From assembly GCA_041396965.1 (NCBI GenBank), contig JAWKXN010000001.1, positions 1,674,001 through 1,738,000 of the forward strand: a DNA stretch of 64,000 nucleotides. The letters run 5' to 3'. The notes under the pieces were generated by a model. That model worked only from the letters and a program-made list of their open reading frames with translations. It ran no database searches and was not told where the DNA came from. This document shows positions 51,356 to 60,722 of the stretch, in pieces. Origin of the DNA: Rickettsiales bacterium. Its GTDB lineage: Bacteria; Pseudomonadota; Alphaproteobacteria; Rickettsiales; SXRF01. Made by a program: the position numbers and the translations under genes. Within the stretch, counting starts at the first letter, position 1; each line of letters begins with the position of its first letter.

Positions 51356-53143
51356 TTACTTCGTTACATTGATAGAAGAAGCGCCAACGTTACCCGCGGC
51401 ATCCTCAGCTATCACTGATATTACATGTGAACCATTTGATACTTTTTTAGTGTTCAAATTACATGATACGGTAGTTGTATCTACAGATGAACAGAGGTTT
51501 TTACCATCAAACAGAACTGATAACTTCTTAACTCCAACATTATCACTGGCAGAACCTTTGATAGTAACAACACGTTTACTAATCTTAGTAAGAACATCAC
51601 CCTCATTCGGGCTATCAACTTTCGCTACTGGCGCTATCTCATCAGCGACAGGAGCTTGGTTACTTACAACAACAGAAACATTAGAAGCTGTGCTAGTATT
51701 ACCAGAAGTATCAATAGCGTAAGCTGTTATAGTAGCGTTACCATTTGACGCTTCAGTGGTATCCCACGAAAGTCTATATGGAGAAGAACTAGCGCTACCA
51801 AAGAATGTTCCGTTAATGTAATAATCAACCTTTTCCACACCAACATTATCAGAGGCGGTAGAAGTTAGATAAACAGTGCCACTAAGTGTTGAGCCAGAAG
51901 CTGGACTGCTTATAGCGACCAAAGGAGGTGTAGTATCAGGCGGCGGGTTACCACCACCTCCCGTAGTGGCTTTAGCAAGCTCAACAGCTTGATAAGCGTT
52001 CACCCGACCATAACCATAATAAATATCATAGCCGGTAGCGCCTATATCATCAGCGGAATCTTTAAGTATCTGCTCTATTTGAGTAGATGTTAAAGCTGGA
52101 TTAGCGCTTTTTACCAAAGCAGCGACAGCGGCAGTGATAGGGCTGGAAAATGAGGTGCCCCAACATGTGCCATATGCCCATGTACTTCCTGTACAAAAAA
52201 CATCCTGACCAGGAGCTGATAGATCCACGTACGAACCATAACTTGACCATGAAGGGCGTACATCACTAGAATTGGTAGCACTTACCGTTACTAAATACGG
52301 AGAATTTTTATGTGATAATTGGGTGCCAGTATTACTTGCGGAATTAAATACAAGCCCCCCTTTACCTTGCATATACTGCGCCACAGATAAAACACTTGAA
52401 CAATCTAAAACACCAGCATAACTAATATTAGCTATATCAGCTCCATTATCAACTGCCCAACTAAGCCCCCTATCAACGTCACTACAAGTAGCCGGACATC
52501 CTCTTGAAGTATCAGTACTGTTAGTAATTTTTACCGGTAGTATCTTAACTTTGCTTGCGACACCTACCATCCCAATGCCATTATTCCCAACAGCTGCGAT
52601 GCTTCCTGAAACCGGTGTACCATGATTACAGTTGTCAGTAACATCACTATTTGCAGAGTTGACATTCCAACCAGAAAGTACGTTTCCACTCAAATCAGGG
52701 TGTGCTCCATAAACACCTGTGTCAAGAACAGCGACCGTCACCCCCTCTCCCATCGTGATATCCCATGCCTGTGGCGCTTGTATCTTAAAAGTTTCCCATT
52801 GTGAGGAAAAATATGGATCGTTAACAGTTGCGGATGTTCTAAGTATCGCATCAACTTCCGCGAATTTTACATGCTTATTTTTAGACAGGGCTTTGGCTAA
52901 TTTCTCTTCCGCTTTGACGGGAACCTCAACAATCCACAAAGGAAGATTCTTATTCAGCTTCTCTTTAACTTTAAGACCGGACTTCTTCATTGATTTAACA
53001 AAATCACTATCAGAAACACCTGCGTTCGCTTGAACTATCAAACGTCCCTCAACATATTTTTTGGGAGCAGCGTTTGCTACTGAAATAGAATTTATTGAGA
53101 TTAAAGTAAGAGCTGTACTGAATAATAATTTATTTAACGCCAT
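51356..53143 (-). CDS. Exported subtilisin-like serine protease with Ig-like domains
   Basis: A 595-residue S8 protease. In order: signal peptide (1-25, ANA), an inhibitor-I9-like prodomain (about 30-100), and a catalytic domain with Asp141 (AVLDTGVYGAHPDL), His174 (NHGTPVSG) and Ser331 (GTSFSSPITAAVAAL). After a Gly/Pro linker at about 395-405 (GGGGNPPPDTTPP) come two Big/Ig-like repeats (each PLVAISSPASGSTLSG-like, VAKVDSPNEGDVLT) ending KVSNGSHVISVIAEDAAGNVG. It probably acts outside the cell. Single gene. Confidence 0.92.
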   Translation of the reverse strand: MALNKLLFSTALTLISINSISVANAAPKKYVEGRLIVQANAGVSDSDFVKSMKKSGLKVKEKLNKNLPLWIVEVPVKAEEKLAKALSKNKHVKFAEVDAILRTSATVNDPYFSSQWETFKIQAPQAWDITMGEGVTVAVLDTGVYGAHPDLSGNVLSGWNVNSANSDVTDNCNHGTPVSGSIAAVGNNGIGMVGVASKVKILPVKITNSTDTSRGCPATCSDVDRGLSWAVDNGADIANISYAGVLDCSSVLSVAQYMQGKGGLVFNSASNTGTQLSHKNSPYLVTVSATNSSDVRPSWSSYGSYVDLSAPGQDVFCTGSTWAYGTCWGTSFSSPITAAVAALVKSANPALTSTQIEQILKDSADDIGATGYDIYYGYGRVNAYQAVELAKATTGGGGNPPPDTTPPLVAISSPASGSTLSGTVYLTSTASDNVGVEKVDYYINGTFFGSASSSPYRLSWDTTEASNGNATITAYAIDTSGNTSTASNVSVVVSNQAPVADEIAPVAKVDSPNEGDVLTKISKRVVTIKGSASDNVGVKKLSVLFDGKNLCSSVDTTTVSCNLNTKKVSNGSHVISVIAEDAAGNVGASSINVTK

Positions 53144-53353
53144 ATATTTACCCCTATAAAAAATTAAAAATTAACATAACAACACTATATTATGTTAACT
53201 GATATTAACATATCGCTAAATAATATTCAATTTTAATTAAATATTATTAATAATTTTTATTGTTTTTATGTAAAATTGTTATTGGCAATTATCAAATATA
53301 TGGCTAGTATCATCTATATTTATCAATATATTAGATTATTTTAACTATTTTCT

Positions 53354-54745
53354 ATGCCTCAAATATTTACTGTCACTAAAAGCAAAAACAGCGAAACAAT
53401 CCCTATAGTGATATTAAATGAGAAATCATTTCCTATATGGCTGAAAAAACAACAAAAACAGACTCAACAATGGCTAAAAATAAATGATTTTAAGGTAAAA
53501 GCAGGAAATTTCTGCCTAATACCAAAAGACAATATTTCTATTGGTTTAATAGTCACCATAGTAGAAGAAAAAACTAATATATGGAGTATCTCTCACCTTC
53601 CCACGAAAATTCCTGAAGGGAGTTACGCCATTGAGGGTAAGTTTGATAACACGGAAAAATTCAATCTGACTCTTGGCTGGGCACTTGCCAGCTACAAATT
53701 TTCTAAATACAAAAAAAATATCGCGACATATCCTAAACTTGTAGCCCCTAAAAACGTTGATTTGAATGCAGTAAAATCATTTTTTGAGTCAATCTGCTGG
53801 GCACGTGATTTAATCAATACACCAGCGAACGATATGACTACCGACGAATTAGCGAATGAAGCGACAAGCTGGGCAAAAAGTAATAAAGCTAAAATAAAAA
53901 TTATAAAGGGAGAAAATTTACTAAAAGAAAACTACCCAATGATATATACTGTCGGCAAAGCATCCTCCAACCCTCCATATCTTGTTGACATTAACTTTCC
54001 TCGCAAAAACTCTCCAAAAATCACCTTAGTTGGCAAAGGAGTAACTTTTGATACTGGTGGTCTTGACATCAAACCAACGTCATCCATGCGTCTAATGAAA
54101 AAGGATATGGGAGGAGCGGCTAATATTCTAGCTCTCGCTAAAATGATAATTGACGGTGATATTCCAGTACAACTCCGTGTATTATTACCAATTGCGGAAA
54201 ACTCTGTCGCTGGCAATGCCATGCGACCTTTAGATATTGTAAAAACTCGTAAGGGTATAAGCGTAGAAATCGGCAATACAGACGCAGAAGGAAGATTAAT
54301 ATTATGTGACGCTTTATTTGAGGCGGACAAGGAAAAACCTGACCTACTCATTGATTGCGCCACTCTCACCGGAGCCGCTCGCGTCGCTCTTGGAACAGAT
54401 ATACCAGCGTTTTTCACCAACGATGACAAGCTCGCCACCAAACTCTCTAAAATAAGTGAACAGGAAAGCGACCCACTTTGGCGGCTTCCTTTATGGGCTG
54501 ATTACAGGGAATATCTAAGTAGTAAAAACGCCGATATAAGTAATGATTCAAGCAGTCCATACGGGGGAGCTATCACTGCGGCGCTTTATTTGCAAGAATT
54601 CGTAGACATAAAAACTTCATGGCTACATATTGACATGATGGCGTGGAACCTTCAGGATAGAGCAGGTCGCCCACAAGGCGGTGAAGCAATGGGAATAAGA
54701 GCTTTATATAGATTAATAAAGGAAAATTATGGCAACAAACACTAA
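53354..54745 (+). CDS. pepA: Leucyl aminopeptidase, M17 family
   Basis: A cytoplasmic dizinc exopeptidase that trims N-terminal residues from peptides. The 463 residues include an N-terminal macro-like domain and a C-terminal catalytic domain: GKGVTFDTGGLDIKP (ligands Lys, Asp), KKDMGGAANILALA, and NTDAEGRLILCDALFEA (Asp, Glu, with Arg). Both metal ligand motifs are intact. It overlaps the next gene by 17 bases. Confidence 0.92.
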   Translation: MPQIFTVTKSKNSETIPIVILNEKSFPIWLKKQQKQTQQWLKINDFKVKAGNFCLIPKDNISIGLIVTIVEEKTNIWSISHLPTKIPEGSYAIEGKFDNTEKFNLTLGWALASYKFSKYKKNIATYPKLVAPKNVDLNAVKSFFESICWARDLINTPANDMTTDELANEATSWAKSNKAKIKIIKGENLLKENYPMIYTVGKASSNPPYLVDINFPRKNSPKITLVGKGVTFDTGGLDIKPTSSMRLMKKDMGGAANILALAKMIIDGDIPVQLRVLLPIAENSVAGNAMRPLDIVKTRKGISVEIGNTDAEGRLILCDALFEADKEKPDLLIDCATLTGAARVALGTDIPAFFTNDDKLATKLSKISEQESDPLWRLPLWADYREYLSSKNADISNDSSSPYGGAITAALYLQEFVDIKTSWLHIDMMAWNLQDRAGRPQGGEAMGIRALYRLIKENYGNKH

Positions 54746-55100
54746 GGCAAAAGGCGAAAAGATTAGCTCATCTAAAACAATAAGGGCGCTTACCTTCTGG
54801 CATGGAGTTACCTCAACAGCTCTACAAAAAATGCCTTTTGATTTATCAGCAAGACAAACAGCGGTTTTACTAAATGTTTATCTTATGCCACCGCCGCATA
54901 GCATTAAACTCTTATCAGAGGAGTTACAAATATCTAAACCAGCGATATGCAGAGCGGTTGACGCTCTAGAGTCCGCTAAATTGTTAAAAAGGACACGTGA
55001 TAAACAGGATAAACGCAACGTTCTGATACAAAGAACAGTAAAAGGCTCTGTTTATCTTAGTGAATTCGCGGATATTATACTAAGTATGTCCAGAGAATAA
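54729..55100 (+). CDS. MarR-like winged-helix regulator
   Basis: A 123-residue protein. HSIKLLSEELQISKPAICRAVDALESAKLLKRTRDKQDKRNVLIQRTVKG is a MarR wHTH with the conserved wing (DKQDKRNVLI). It lacks long N- and C-terminal dimerisation helices seen in many MarR proteins. It overlaps pepA and probably shares its transcript. Targets unknown. Confidence 0.8.
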   Translation: MATNTKAKGEKISSSKTIRALTFWHGVTSTALQKMPFDLSARQTAVLLNVYLMPPPHSIKLLSEELQISKPAICRAVDALESAKLLKRTRDKQDKRNVLIQRTVKGSVYLSEFADIILSMSRE

Positions 55101-55151
55101 CACTTTATTAAATATTTATAATACATAATGCTCCGTAAACAGGGTAAGATT

Positions 55152-55949
55152 ATGGAATATTATTATATAAGCTCCAGAAATGAAAAAGACGGTCCTCACG
55201 ACATAATAACAATTATGCGTAGGATTAGGACAGGAGCTATTACCACAGAAACAATATTCTACCACAACAATACCACGATAAAAGCTGGTGATATTGAGGA
55301 ATTTAATTCCTTTTTTAATCACCCTGTGGATGATATACGCAATGAACTAACCAAAACACCCAGCATATCAATAAAGAAAACCTTAAGGAAAGGCTGGAAT
55401 TTTGTCGCTGAGCATCAAGGAATGTCGGCTTTTGCTGGCGCTATACTGTTATTCTCCGTATTATGCGCCGTACTCACCCATGCGCTAATGAACAATATAG
55501 CGTCAGCCATTACCGCTGGCTGGATTGTTTTCGCTCTTCTTCAAGGAAGTTTTTTGCTATTTGCCATATGCCTTTATCGCGGACAAAGAACCAGTGTTGA
55601 TTTTATTGAGCATACAATAGCCCCAGTTATGGGTAAGGTCGCTCTTGCCTCAATACTTATGTCATTTGCTGGTATAATAGGTCTTCCACTACTAATCCCA
55701 TCTCTTGCTGCTTTACTTATAGCTATATTCATTCCAATATTCATGCTTGATTATAATTATGGTATTGGCAGAAGCATAAAGGAAATTATAAAAATATTTA
55801 GAAAGCTTGATACTGAATCATTAATAAAAATTTTGTTACTACTTGGAATTTATATGGTATCTGTAGTCCTAATCTTTCCCATACCAGTTACTATGAGCAT
55901 AATGGCGGGAGGAGCATGTTATGTATACGACGAGCTTACGTCTATTTAG
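55152..55949 (+). CDS. GYF_2-domain membrane protein
   Basis: A 265-residue protein. The N terminus (MEYYYISSRNEKDGPHDIITIMRRIRTGAITTETIFYHN) is a GYF_2 (DUF4339) domain. After a polar stretch there are four or more membrane helices (about 93-112, 115-138, 158-180, 185-205, 235-258). The start at 55152 gives the clean domain; the ATG at 55128 is in frame but lacks a good ribosome site. Function unknown. Confidence 0.7.
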   Translation: MEYYYISSRNEKDGPHDIITIMRRIRTGAITTETIFYHNNTTIKAGDIEEFNSFFNHPVDDIRNELTKTPSISIKKTLRKGWNFVAEHQGMSAFAGAILLFSVLCAVLTHALMNNIASAITAGWIVFALLQGSFLLFAICLYRGQRTSVDFIEHTIAPVMGKVALASILMSFAGIIGLPLLIPSLAALLIAIFIPIFMLDYNYGIGRSIKEIIKIFRKLDTESLIKILLLLGIYMVSVVLIFPIPVTMSIMAGGACYVYDELTSI

Positions 55950-56025
55950 GTTTTTACTCACAGACCAAAAAAGCAATCTCCCATAATTGGCGCTATTGTA
56001 TAACCTGAGCTACGGCTATTACCAT

Positions 56026-56090
56026 ACTCTCCCCTTGCGGGGGAGTCAAAAATTGAAGAGAGTAATGATTCAATTTTTGGTGGGGGGTAA
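56026..56090. repeat. Double-hairpin element
   Basis: CTCCCC (56029-56034) and GGGGAG (56040-56045) form a short GC-rich stem; AAAAATTGAA (56048-56057) and TTCAATTTTT (56069-56078) form a second 10-base-pair stem, followed by a GGTGGGGGG run. It ends at the stop codon of the next minus-strand gene, so it can act as its terminator. Similar CCCCTTG..GGGG repeats occur in many bacterial genomes. Confidence 0.6.
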
Positions 56091-56321
56091 CTAGGCGAAA
56101 CAGCCAAAGCCGTACTTTTCCTCAAAAGAATCAAAATCAGGGCAATTCATATTCTCGTCAAGATGACAAGCTTCCTCCGCTAGACCAGCGACTATCTGAG
56201 CCTGAGCGATAAACTCAACCACTTCGGACTCTACTACCTGCTCCACAATCTCTACGGAAACGACTGACTCACCAGCAACTTCTTCTACTGAATCACTTAC
56301 TTTAACGGCTGAATTCTGCAT
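56091..56321 (-). CDS. Small acidic orphan protein
   Basis: A 76-residue acidic protein rich in Val, Glu and Ser (VSVEIVEQVVESEVVEFIAQAQIVAGLAEEACHL), with two or three Cys near the C terminus. GAGGAATG lies at a workable distance before the ATG. No family recognised. Confidence 0.45.
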   Translation of the reverse strand: MQNSAVKVSDSVEEVAGESVVSVEIVEQVVESEVVEFIAQAQIVAGLAEEACHLDENMNCPDFDSFEEKYGFGCFA

Positions 56322-56350
56322 ACATTCCTCATATAATTATAGTAAATCGC

Positions 56351-56376
56351 CCTTATTTTTCCCTATAAAAATAAGG
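56351..56376. repeat. Hairpin with R3-like tail
   Basis: CCTTATTTTT and AAAAATAAGG form a perfect 10-base-pair stem with a 6-base loop. The tail to about 56405 (GCATCTCGCTCGCTTCGCGGCGC) is GC-rich in the way of the R3 copies at 37.5 and 38.5 kb and may be a distant relative. Confidence 0.45.
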
Positions 56377-56426
56377 CATCTCGCTCGCTTCGCGGCGCAA
56401 AACCGACTCTTTCAGAGTCTGTTTTG

Positions 56427-56462
56427 ATAGTAACTTGGGTAATTCTTACCGCAAGTTACTAT
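56427..56462. repeat. Hairpin family R4, possible copy 3
   Basis: The 36 bases fold as 11 outer pairs (56427-56437 with 56452-56462), one bulged G at 56451, then five inner pairs GGTAA/TTACC with loop TTC. This keeps the layout of the R4 copies (outer stem, inner GRTAA/TTAYC, 3-base loop) with a different outer stem. It is downstream of the 547-residue gene and may end its transcript. Confidence 0.4.
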
Positions 56463-56541
56463 AACAACAATCGGAGGGAGTATAATACATAAAAGCTTAA
56501 AAATCCACTAAACTTTTATAACCTGTAACATATAGAGAATG

Positions 56542-58185
56542 CTATTTACTGGCGGACTGTGAGCTTTCTTTTTCTTTAGGAACAAACGCCACCTGCACAG
56601 AACTGCTTTTAATACCATCATCACCCACTGTATTATAGTATATTCTAGGATTTTTAACTTCAAGAGCGGCTGTTTTTGCCTTCTCTGTCAACGGACTGCC
56701 AGAAGGTATTTCTTCCTGCGTTATGCCATTCTCACCGATTACGTTATTAATAATCTTTCTTGAATCAGCTATAGCCTTAGCCACCTTCTCAGGTTTTGTA
56801 GTCTTATCAACAACATCTTCCGCGTCAGCCTTCAAGGTTTTTTTACCATTGCCTTCTTCTTTATCACCACGCTCTTGCTCTTCACCTTTACCTGCGGCTT
56901 CCAGCAATCCAGATTCCTGCTGAGCTTTGACCACAGAAGTCCTGTAGGCGTTAACTTTTTGAATATATTCTTTTTCAGTGATAGAAAATGCATGAGCACC
57001 TTCCAATATACCGTTAAATATCCTATTACTTTCTACTAGCAGTTCTTTATGAATTCCATTCTCATCTATAGAATCTATATAATCAACTATTTCTTTAAAT
57101 GATTTCGCTACATTGCCATATCTGGTCCCTCTATCCTTATCATTATACGGTATTATTTTAGGATCTAAGCTTATTCCATCGTAGTAGTCATGAGCAACCA
57201 TGGCTAACTTCTTAGCTTCACCATACCTTCCTTCCTTCAGCTGTTCAGCAATATCCCTTTTAGTGCGCACCTCAAGACGGGTATCGGCTGACTCTCCTCT
57301 ATCCTTAATACCATCTGATATATCTCCATCATATTGCTTCACAAGATAAGACAATGCCTCCTTTGTCCATATAGGAAGAATAGATCTATCGTCAGAGTAA
57401 TCCTTACCATCCATAATCGATTTGGTCAAATTAGGTTCATTTTGAAAGTTATTACCAATCCTAGTTCTTAAAAGCTTAAGCTTTGCTATAATAGAAAGAC
57501 TATCCCATCCTTCAGGGTCTATATTATTCTTTCCATATTCCTCTAATTTATCAGACAATTTATCAGGAAGACTGAGATTAATCACGGGAGCCGCTGGCAA
57601 TCCACCAGTTTTAATCAACTCCTGTTTATCATAATTATATCTCTCTGCCGCTGGATTCCACACATTACCAGCATAAGAAGCAAACTCCAACACATCATCA
57701 TTTAGCTGTTCCAATCTCCTTATACCACCTTTGGTATCACTTCTTGAAGTAAAAAGTGACATCATAACTTTATCCTGTATGGTCAAATCGCTAAAATTCT
57801 TTGGATTCTTTACGACTCTATGCTCAGACAGAAGCGCTGTTGGCTTAATAACATTCACTCCACCAATATTTTCAGTGGTTATTATATCTTCTTTACCAGC
57901 TTCAATTCCAACCTTATCTTTGCCCCAGCTAAATACACTGGTAAACATCTCCCGACCTTTATCACCAGCACCATCAATCCCTACTTTAGCTAGTGTTTTA
58001 TTGGTCATATCACGGAATCCTTCGCTTTTATTAAGCAAAAAGCCAACACCAGTTACCGCTAATAGTCCGCCCAACACCCATTTAACAGCGGTGGTTATCG
58101 CTCCAACGGTACTTCCTATAAATCCAGAAAAGCCACCACCTGTTATTTTATTATCTATATAACTATCATAATCATGGTTAGACAT
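56542..58185 (-). CDS. Large orphan protein with N-terminal membrane segments
   Basis: A 547-residue protein with no recognised family. Residues about 18-50 are hydrophobic (GFSGFIGSTVGAITTAVKWVLGGLLAVTGVGFLL), likely one long or two membrane segments; the rest is polar and helical, with a Lys/Glu-rich low-complexity region at about 430-460. No signal peptide. The transcript would start near 58230. Style and glycine-rich hydrophobic region recall the orphan pair at 32-35 kb, but no direct similarity was seen. Confidence 0.5.
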   Translation of the reverse strand: MSNHDYDSYIDNKITGGGFSGFIGSTVGAITTAVKWVLGGLLAVTGVGFLLNKSEGFRDMTNKTLAKVGIDGAGDKGREMFTSVFSWGKDKVGIEAGKEDIITTENIGGVNVIKPTALLSEHRVVKNPKNFSDLTIQDKVMMSLFTSRSDTKGGIRRLEQLNDDVLEFASYAGNVWNPAAERYNYDKQELIKTGGLPAAPVINLSLPDKLSDKLEEYGKNNIDPEGWDSLSIIAKLKLLRTRIGNNFQNEPNLTKSIMDGKDYSDDRSILPIWTKEALSYLVKQYDGDISDGIKDRGESADTRLEVRTKRDIAEQLKEGRYGEAKKLAMVAHDYYDGISLDPKIIPYNDKDRGTRYGNVAKSFKEIVDYIDSIDENGIHKELLVESNRIFNGILEGAHAFSITEKEYIQKVNAYRTSVVKAQQESGLLEAAGKGEEQERGDKEEGNGKKTLKADAEDVVDKTTKPEKVAKAIADSRKIINNVIGENGITQEEIPSGSPLTEKAKTAALEVKNPRIYYNTVGDDGIKSSSVQVAFVPKEKESSQSASK

Positions 58186-58380
58186 ACTTTATTCCTCAAT
58201 GGGTTATCTGTCCATTACAGCTTAATATTTATTATTCCACATTATCATTGTGCCATAAAATAAAGTTTTTTGTGTGAAGATTTTGTTACTCTATATGTTA
58301 CAATTAGCAAAACAATAATTTAACTCCAGATAACATATTGAAAAATAGAATTTTTTTATAATCCAAGAATTAGAAATTAG

Positions 58381-58680
58381 GTCATAAGAAGCACAGTAAG
58401 TCAGGCTGTGTGAGTCCTGCCTGTCCGCATAGCAATCGCATTTGGATACAATGTCGCCCCGCACGTGGTTAGCGGGGTCTGGTGGGTTGCAGAGCAATCC
58501 AGTGAAAAACTCTGCTTTTCACAACCGGATGCCGTCATAAAGACGGCATGACAGTGTCACGTTCAGTTCCTGATACCCAAATACAATCGCCATGGGCCTA
58601 TCCGCCGAAGTTCAAAGAGCGTAGGAGGAAGCAATGCTCCATCCACCTTTGCGCTTGCGCGCTACGGCGAGACAGGTACG
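58381..58680. repeat. Intergenic repeat cluster including R1
   Basis: A 530-base gene-free gap (58186-58716). It has, in order, an R1-like diverged inverted segment near 58430, a CCCCGC/GCGGGG hairpin (about 58455-58475), an ATGCCGTC/GACGGCAT hairpin (about 58529-58549), and the longest R1 copy at 58569-58676. R1 parts match 3-28 directly and 31839-31883 inverted. Nothing coding. Confidence 0.6.
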
Positions 58681-58716
58681 AGGGACAGTAGTCTTTCACG
58701 GGGATAAGATAAAATT

Positions 58717-60075
58717 TCAGCGCAGCCCGCCAAGTAATTGTTCTAACCCACCACCACGCATCATACCTTTTTTACCCATTTTACTTAGCTTTTTCATCAT
58801 ACCTTGCATTTGCTGATGCTGTTTTATAAGCTTATTTACATCTTGCACACTAAGCCCAGAACCTTTGGCGATACGCGCTCTCCTTGAAGCGTTTAGCAAC
58901 TTGGGGTGGACCCTCTCTTTAGCGGTCATGGAGAGTATAATAGCTTCCTGCCTAGCGATCATCTTATGGTCTATATTAGCCTGCCCGATCTTTTCCTTAA
59001 GCTGCCCCATTCCTGGTAGCATTTTCATCATACTGCCAATACCACCCATCTTATTCATTTGTCGCAACTGTTTAAGCAAATCGTTGAAATCAAAATGACC
59101 TTTCATCATTTTCTTTGCCATTTCCTCAGCCTGCTCAGTATCAACATGCTCAGCGGCTTTTTCAACTAGCGATACAATATCACCCATATCAAGGATACGT
59201 GACGCTATGCGCTTAGGATGAAATTCCTCAAATTCGTCTAGCTTCTCACCAACACCGATAAATTTGATTGGCTGTCCCGTTACCGAACGCATGGAAAGAG
59301 CCGCTCCTCCCCGTCCATCACCATCAACACGAGTAAGAATTATTCCACTTACCCCGATCTGCTCATGAAAGTTCTTCGCTATATTTACCGCGTCCTGACC
59401 AGTAAGACAGTCAGCTACCAGCAAAGTCTCCAAAGGATTAGCTAAAGATTTCACTTCCTTCAGCTCATCCATCAACTCTTCATCAATATGCAGCCTACCA
59501 GCGGTATCAAGAAGCAATACATCATACCCTTCCAGACGAGCGGTATTCATCGCCCGCTTGGTTATCTCTAAAGGCTTTTCACCAGATATTATCGGCAGAG
59601 AAAACACCTCCGCTTGCTTGGCTACCTGCTCAAGCTGTTGCTGCGCTGCCGGACGATAAATGTCAAGCGACGCTACCATGACTTTTTTATTATATTTCTT
59701 CTTAAGACGTAGCGCCAACTTGCCAGTACTAGTTGTCTTACCTGAACCTTGCAGACCCGCCATCATAACCACTACCGGAGGAGTAGCGGCGAGATTTATC
59801 TCCTGATGCTCACTACCAAGCAACTCCGCCAAATGGTCATTTACCAGCTTAATAACCATCTGCGCTGGTGATACGCTGGCTATTATTTCCTTACCAAGTG
59901 CTTTTTCCTTGAGAGTTCCAACAAACTCCTTAACCACCGGCAGCGCCACATCAGCCTCAAGCAAAGCGATACGCACCTCGCGCATCGCGCTGTCAATATC
60001 AGCTTCCGACAGAACCCCACGACCACGTAATTTGCCGAGAACCCCAGTGAGTTTTGAAGATAATGATTCAAACAT
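58717..60075 (-). CDS. ffh: Signal recognition particle protein Ffh
   Basis: Ffh binds SRP RNA and signal sequences of membrane proteins. The 452 residues show the N domain, the G domain (GLQGSGKTTSTGKLALRLKKKYNKKVMVASLDIYRPAAQQQL, LLDTAGRLHIDEELM, LTRVDGDGRGGAALSM) and the methionine-rich M domain (MNKMGGIGSMMKMLPGMGQL..MTAKERVHPKLLNASRRARIAKGSGLSVQDVNKLIKQ). ATG preceded by TAGGATATG, with AGGA. Confidence 0.96.
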   Translation of the reverse strand: MFESLSSKLTGVLGKLRGRGVLSEADIDSAMREVRIALLEADVALPVVKEFVGTLKEKALGKEIIASVSPAQMVIKLVNDHLAELLGSEHQEINLAATPPVVVMMAGLQGSGKTTSTGKLALRLKKKYNKKVMVASLDIYRPAAQQQLEQVAKQAEVFSLPIISGEKPLEITKRAMNTARLEGYDVLLLDTAGRLHIDEELMDELKEVKSLANPLETLLVADCLTGQDAVNIAKNFHEQIGVSGIILTRVDGDGRGGAALSMRSVTGQPIKFIGVGEKLDEFEEFHPKRIASRILDMGDIVSLVEKAAEHVDTEQAEEMAKKMMKGHFDFNDLLKQLRQMNKMGGIGSMMKMLPGMGQLKEKIGQANIDHKMIARQEAIILSMTAKERVHPKLLNASRRARIAKGSGLSVQDVNKLIKQHQQMQGMMKKLSKMGKKGMMRGGGLEQLLGGLR

Positions 60076-60108
60076 ATCCTATTATTCAATCTTTTCTTAT
60101 TATTATTC

Positions 60109-60429
60109 TTACCTATACATAGAAGAGATATTCGCTTTTATCTCATATGTATAAAAATAGGTGTAAAGAGCGTTTTGCAAAAATGTAATCAATAATATAA
60201 CTATTATCGGAGATACATCTATACCTCCTAAATCTGGCAATATTTTCCTAATCGGACGCATGACCGGCTCACATATTTTATCAAGAGCGTACATTACCCT
60301 TTGCACCAAAGGCTGATAAGAATTTATCACCTTAAATGATATAAGAACGCTGGTCACCGTCCATATCACCACGCACCACATATATATCTGTAGCACTGAG
60401 GCGATTAAATCTATAAATGGATTTAGCAT
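60109..60429 (-). CDS. YggT family membrane protein
   Basis: A 106-residue protein with two hydrophobic helices (about 5-30 and 70-92). Between them is the YggT signature: YALDKICEPVMRPIRKILPDLGGIDVSPIIVILLI. YggT proteins are linked to cell-division and envelope homeostasis; exact role unknown. It lies 33 bases from ffh on the same strand. Confidence 0.88.
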   Translation of the reverse strand: MLNPFIDLIASVLQIYMWCVVIWTVTSVLISFKVINSYQPLVQRVMYALDKICEPVMRPIRKILPDLGGIDVSPIIVILLITFLQNALYTYFYTYEIKANISSMYR

Positions 60430-60538
60430 ACTTTACCTTCCTACAAATTAGACCACTTATGAATAAAAATATCACATATTTTTATCAAATTTTATGCCTG
60501 CTTCACAGCGGAAAACATTATTCCTCTAACAAGGCTCT

Positions 60539-60577
60539 TACACTCGTTTTGGGTAAAAATTATCCAAAACGAGTGTA
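60539..60577. repeat. Hairpin family R4, copy 2
   Basis: An 18-pair stem with one G-U pair and a 3-base AAA loop (60557-60559). The core GTTTTGGGTAAAAATTATCC is shared with 38461-38497; the outer stem differs by a C-G to T-A change that keeps pairing. It lies between two genes that start away from it (yggT and the WaaL-like gene), so it is not in a normal terminator position. Confidence 0.7.
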
Positions 60578-60722
60578 TTTTAGCATATAGAGCAATCTAC
60601 ACAATAAAACTGTTTATAAAATAAATAACTAGATAACACCAACTAATATTTGCTTTTCTTAACAAAAAATTCAATAAAAACAGATAAAAAACAGGTAGTG
60701 TAAAATACTTAGAGATAACAGA

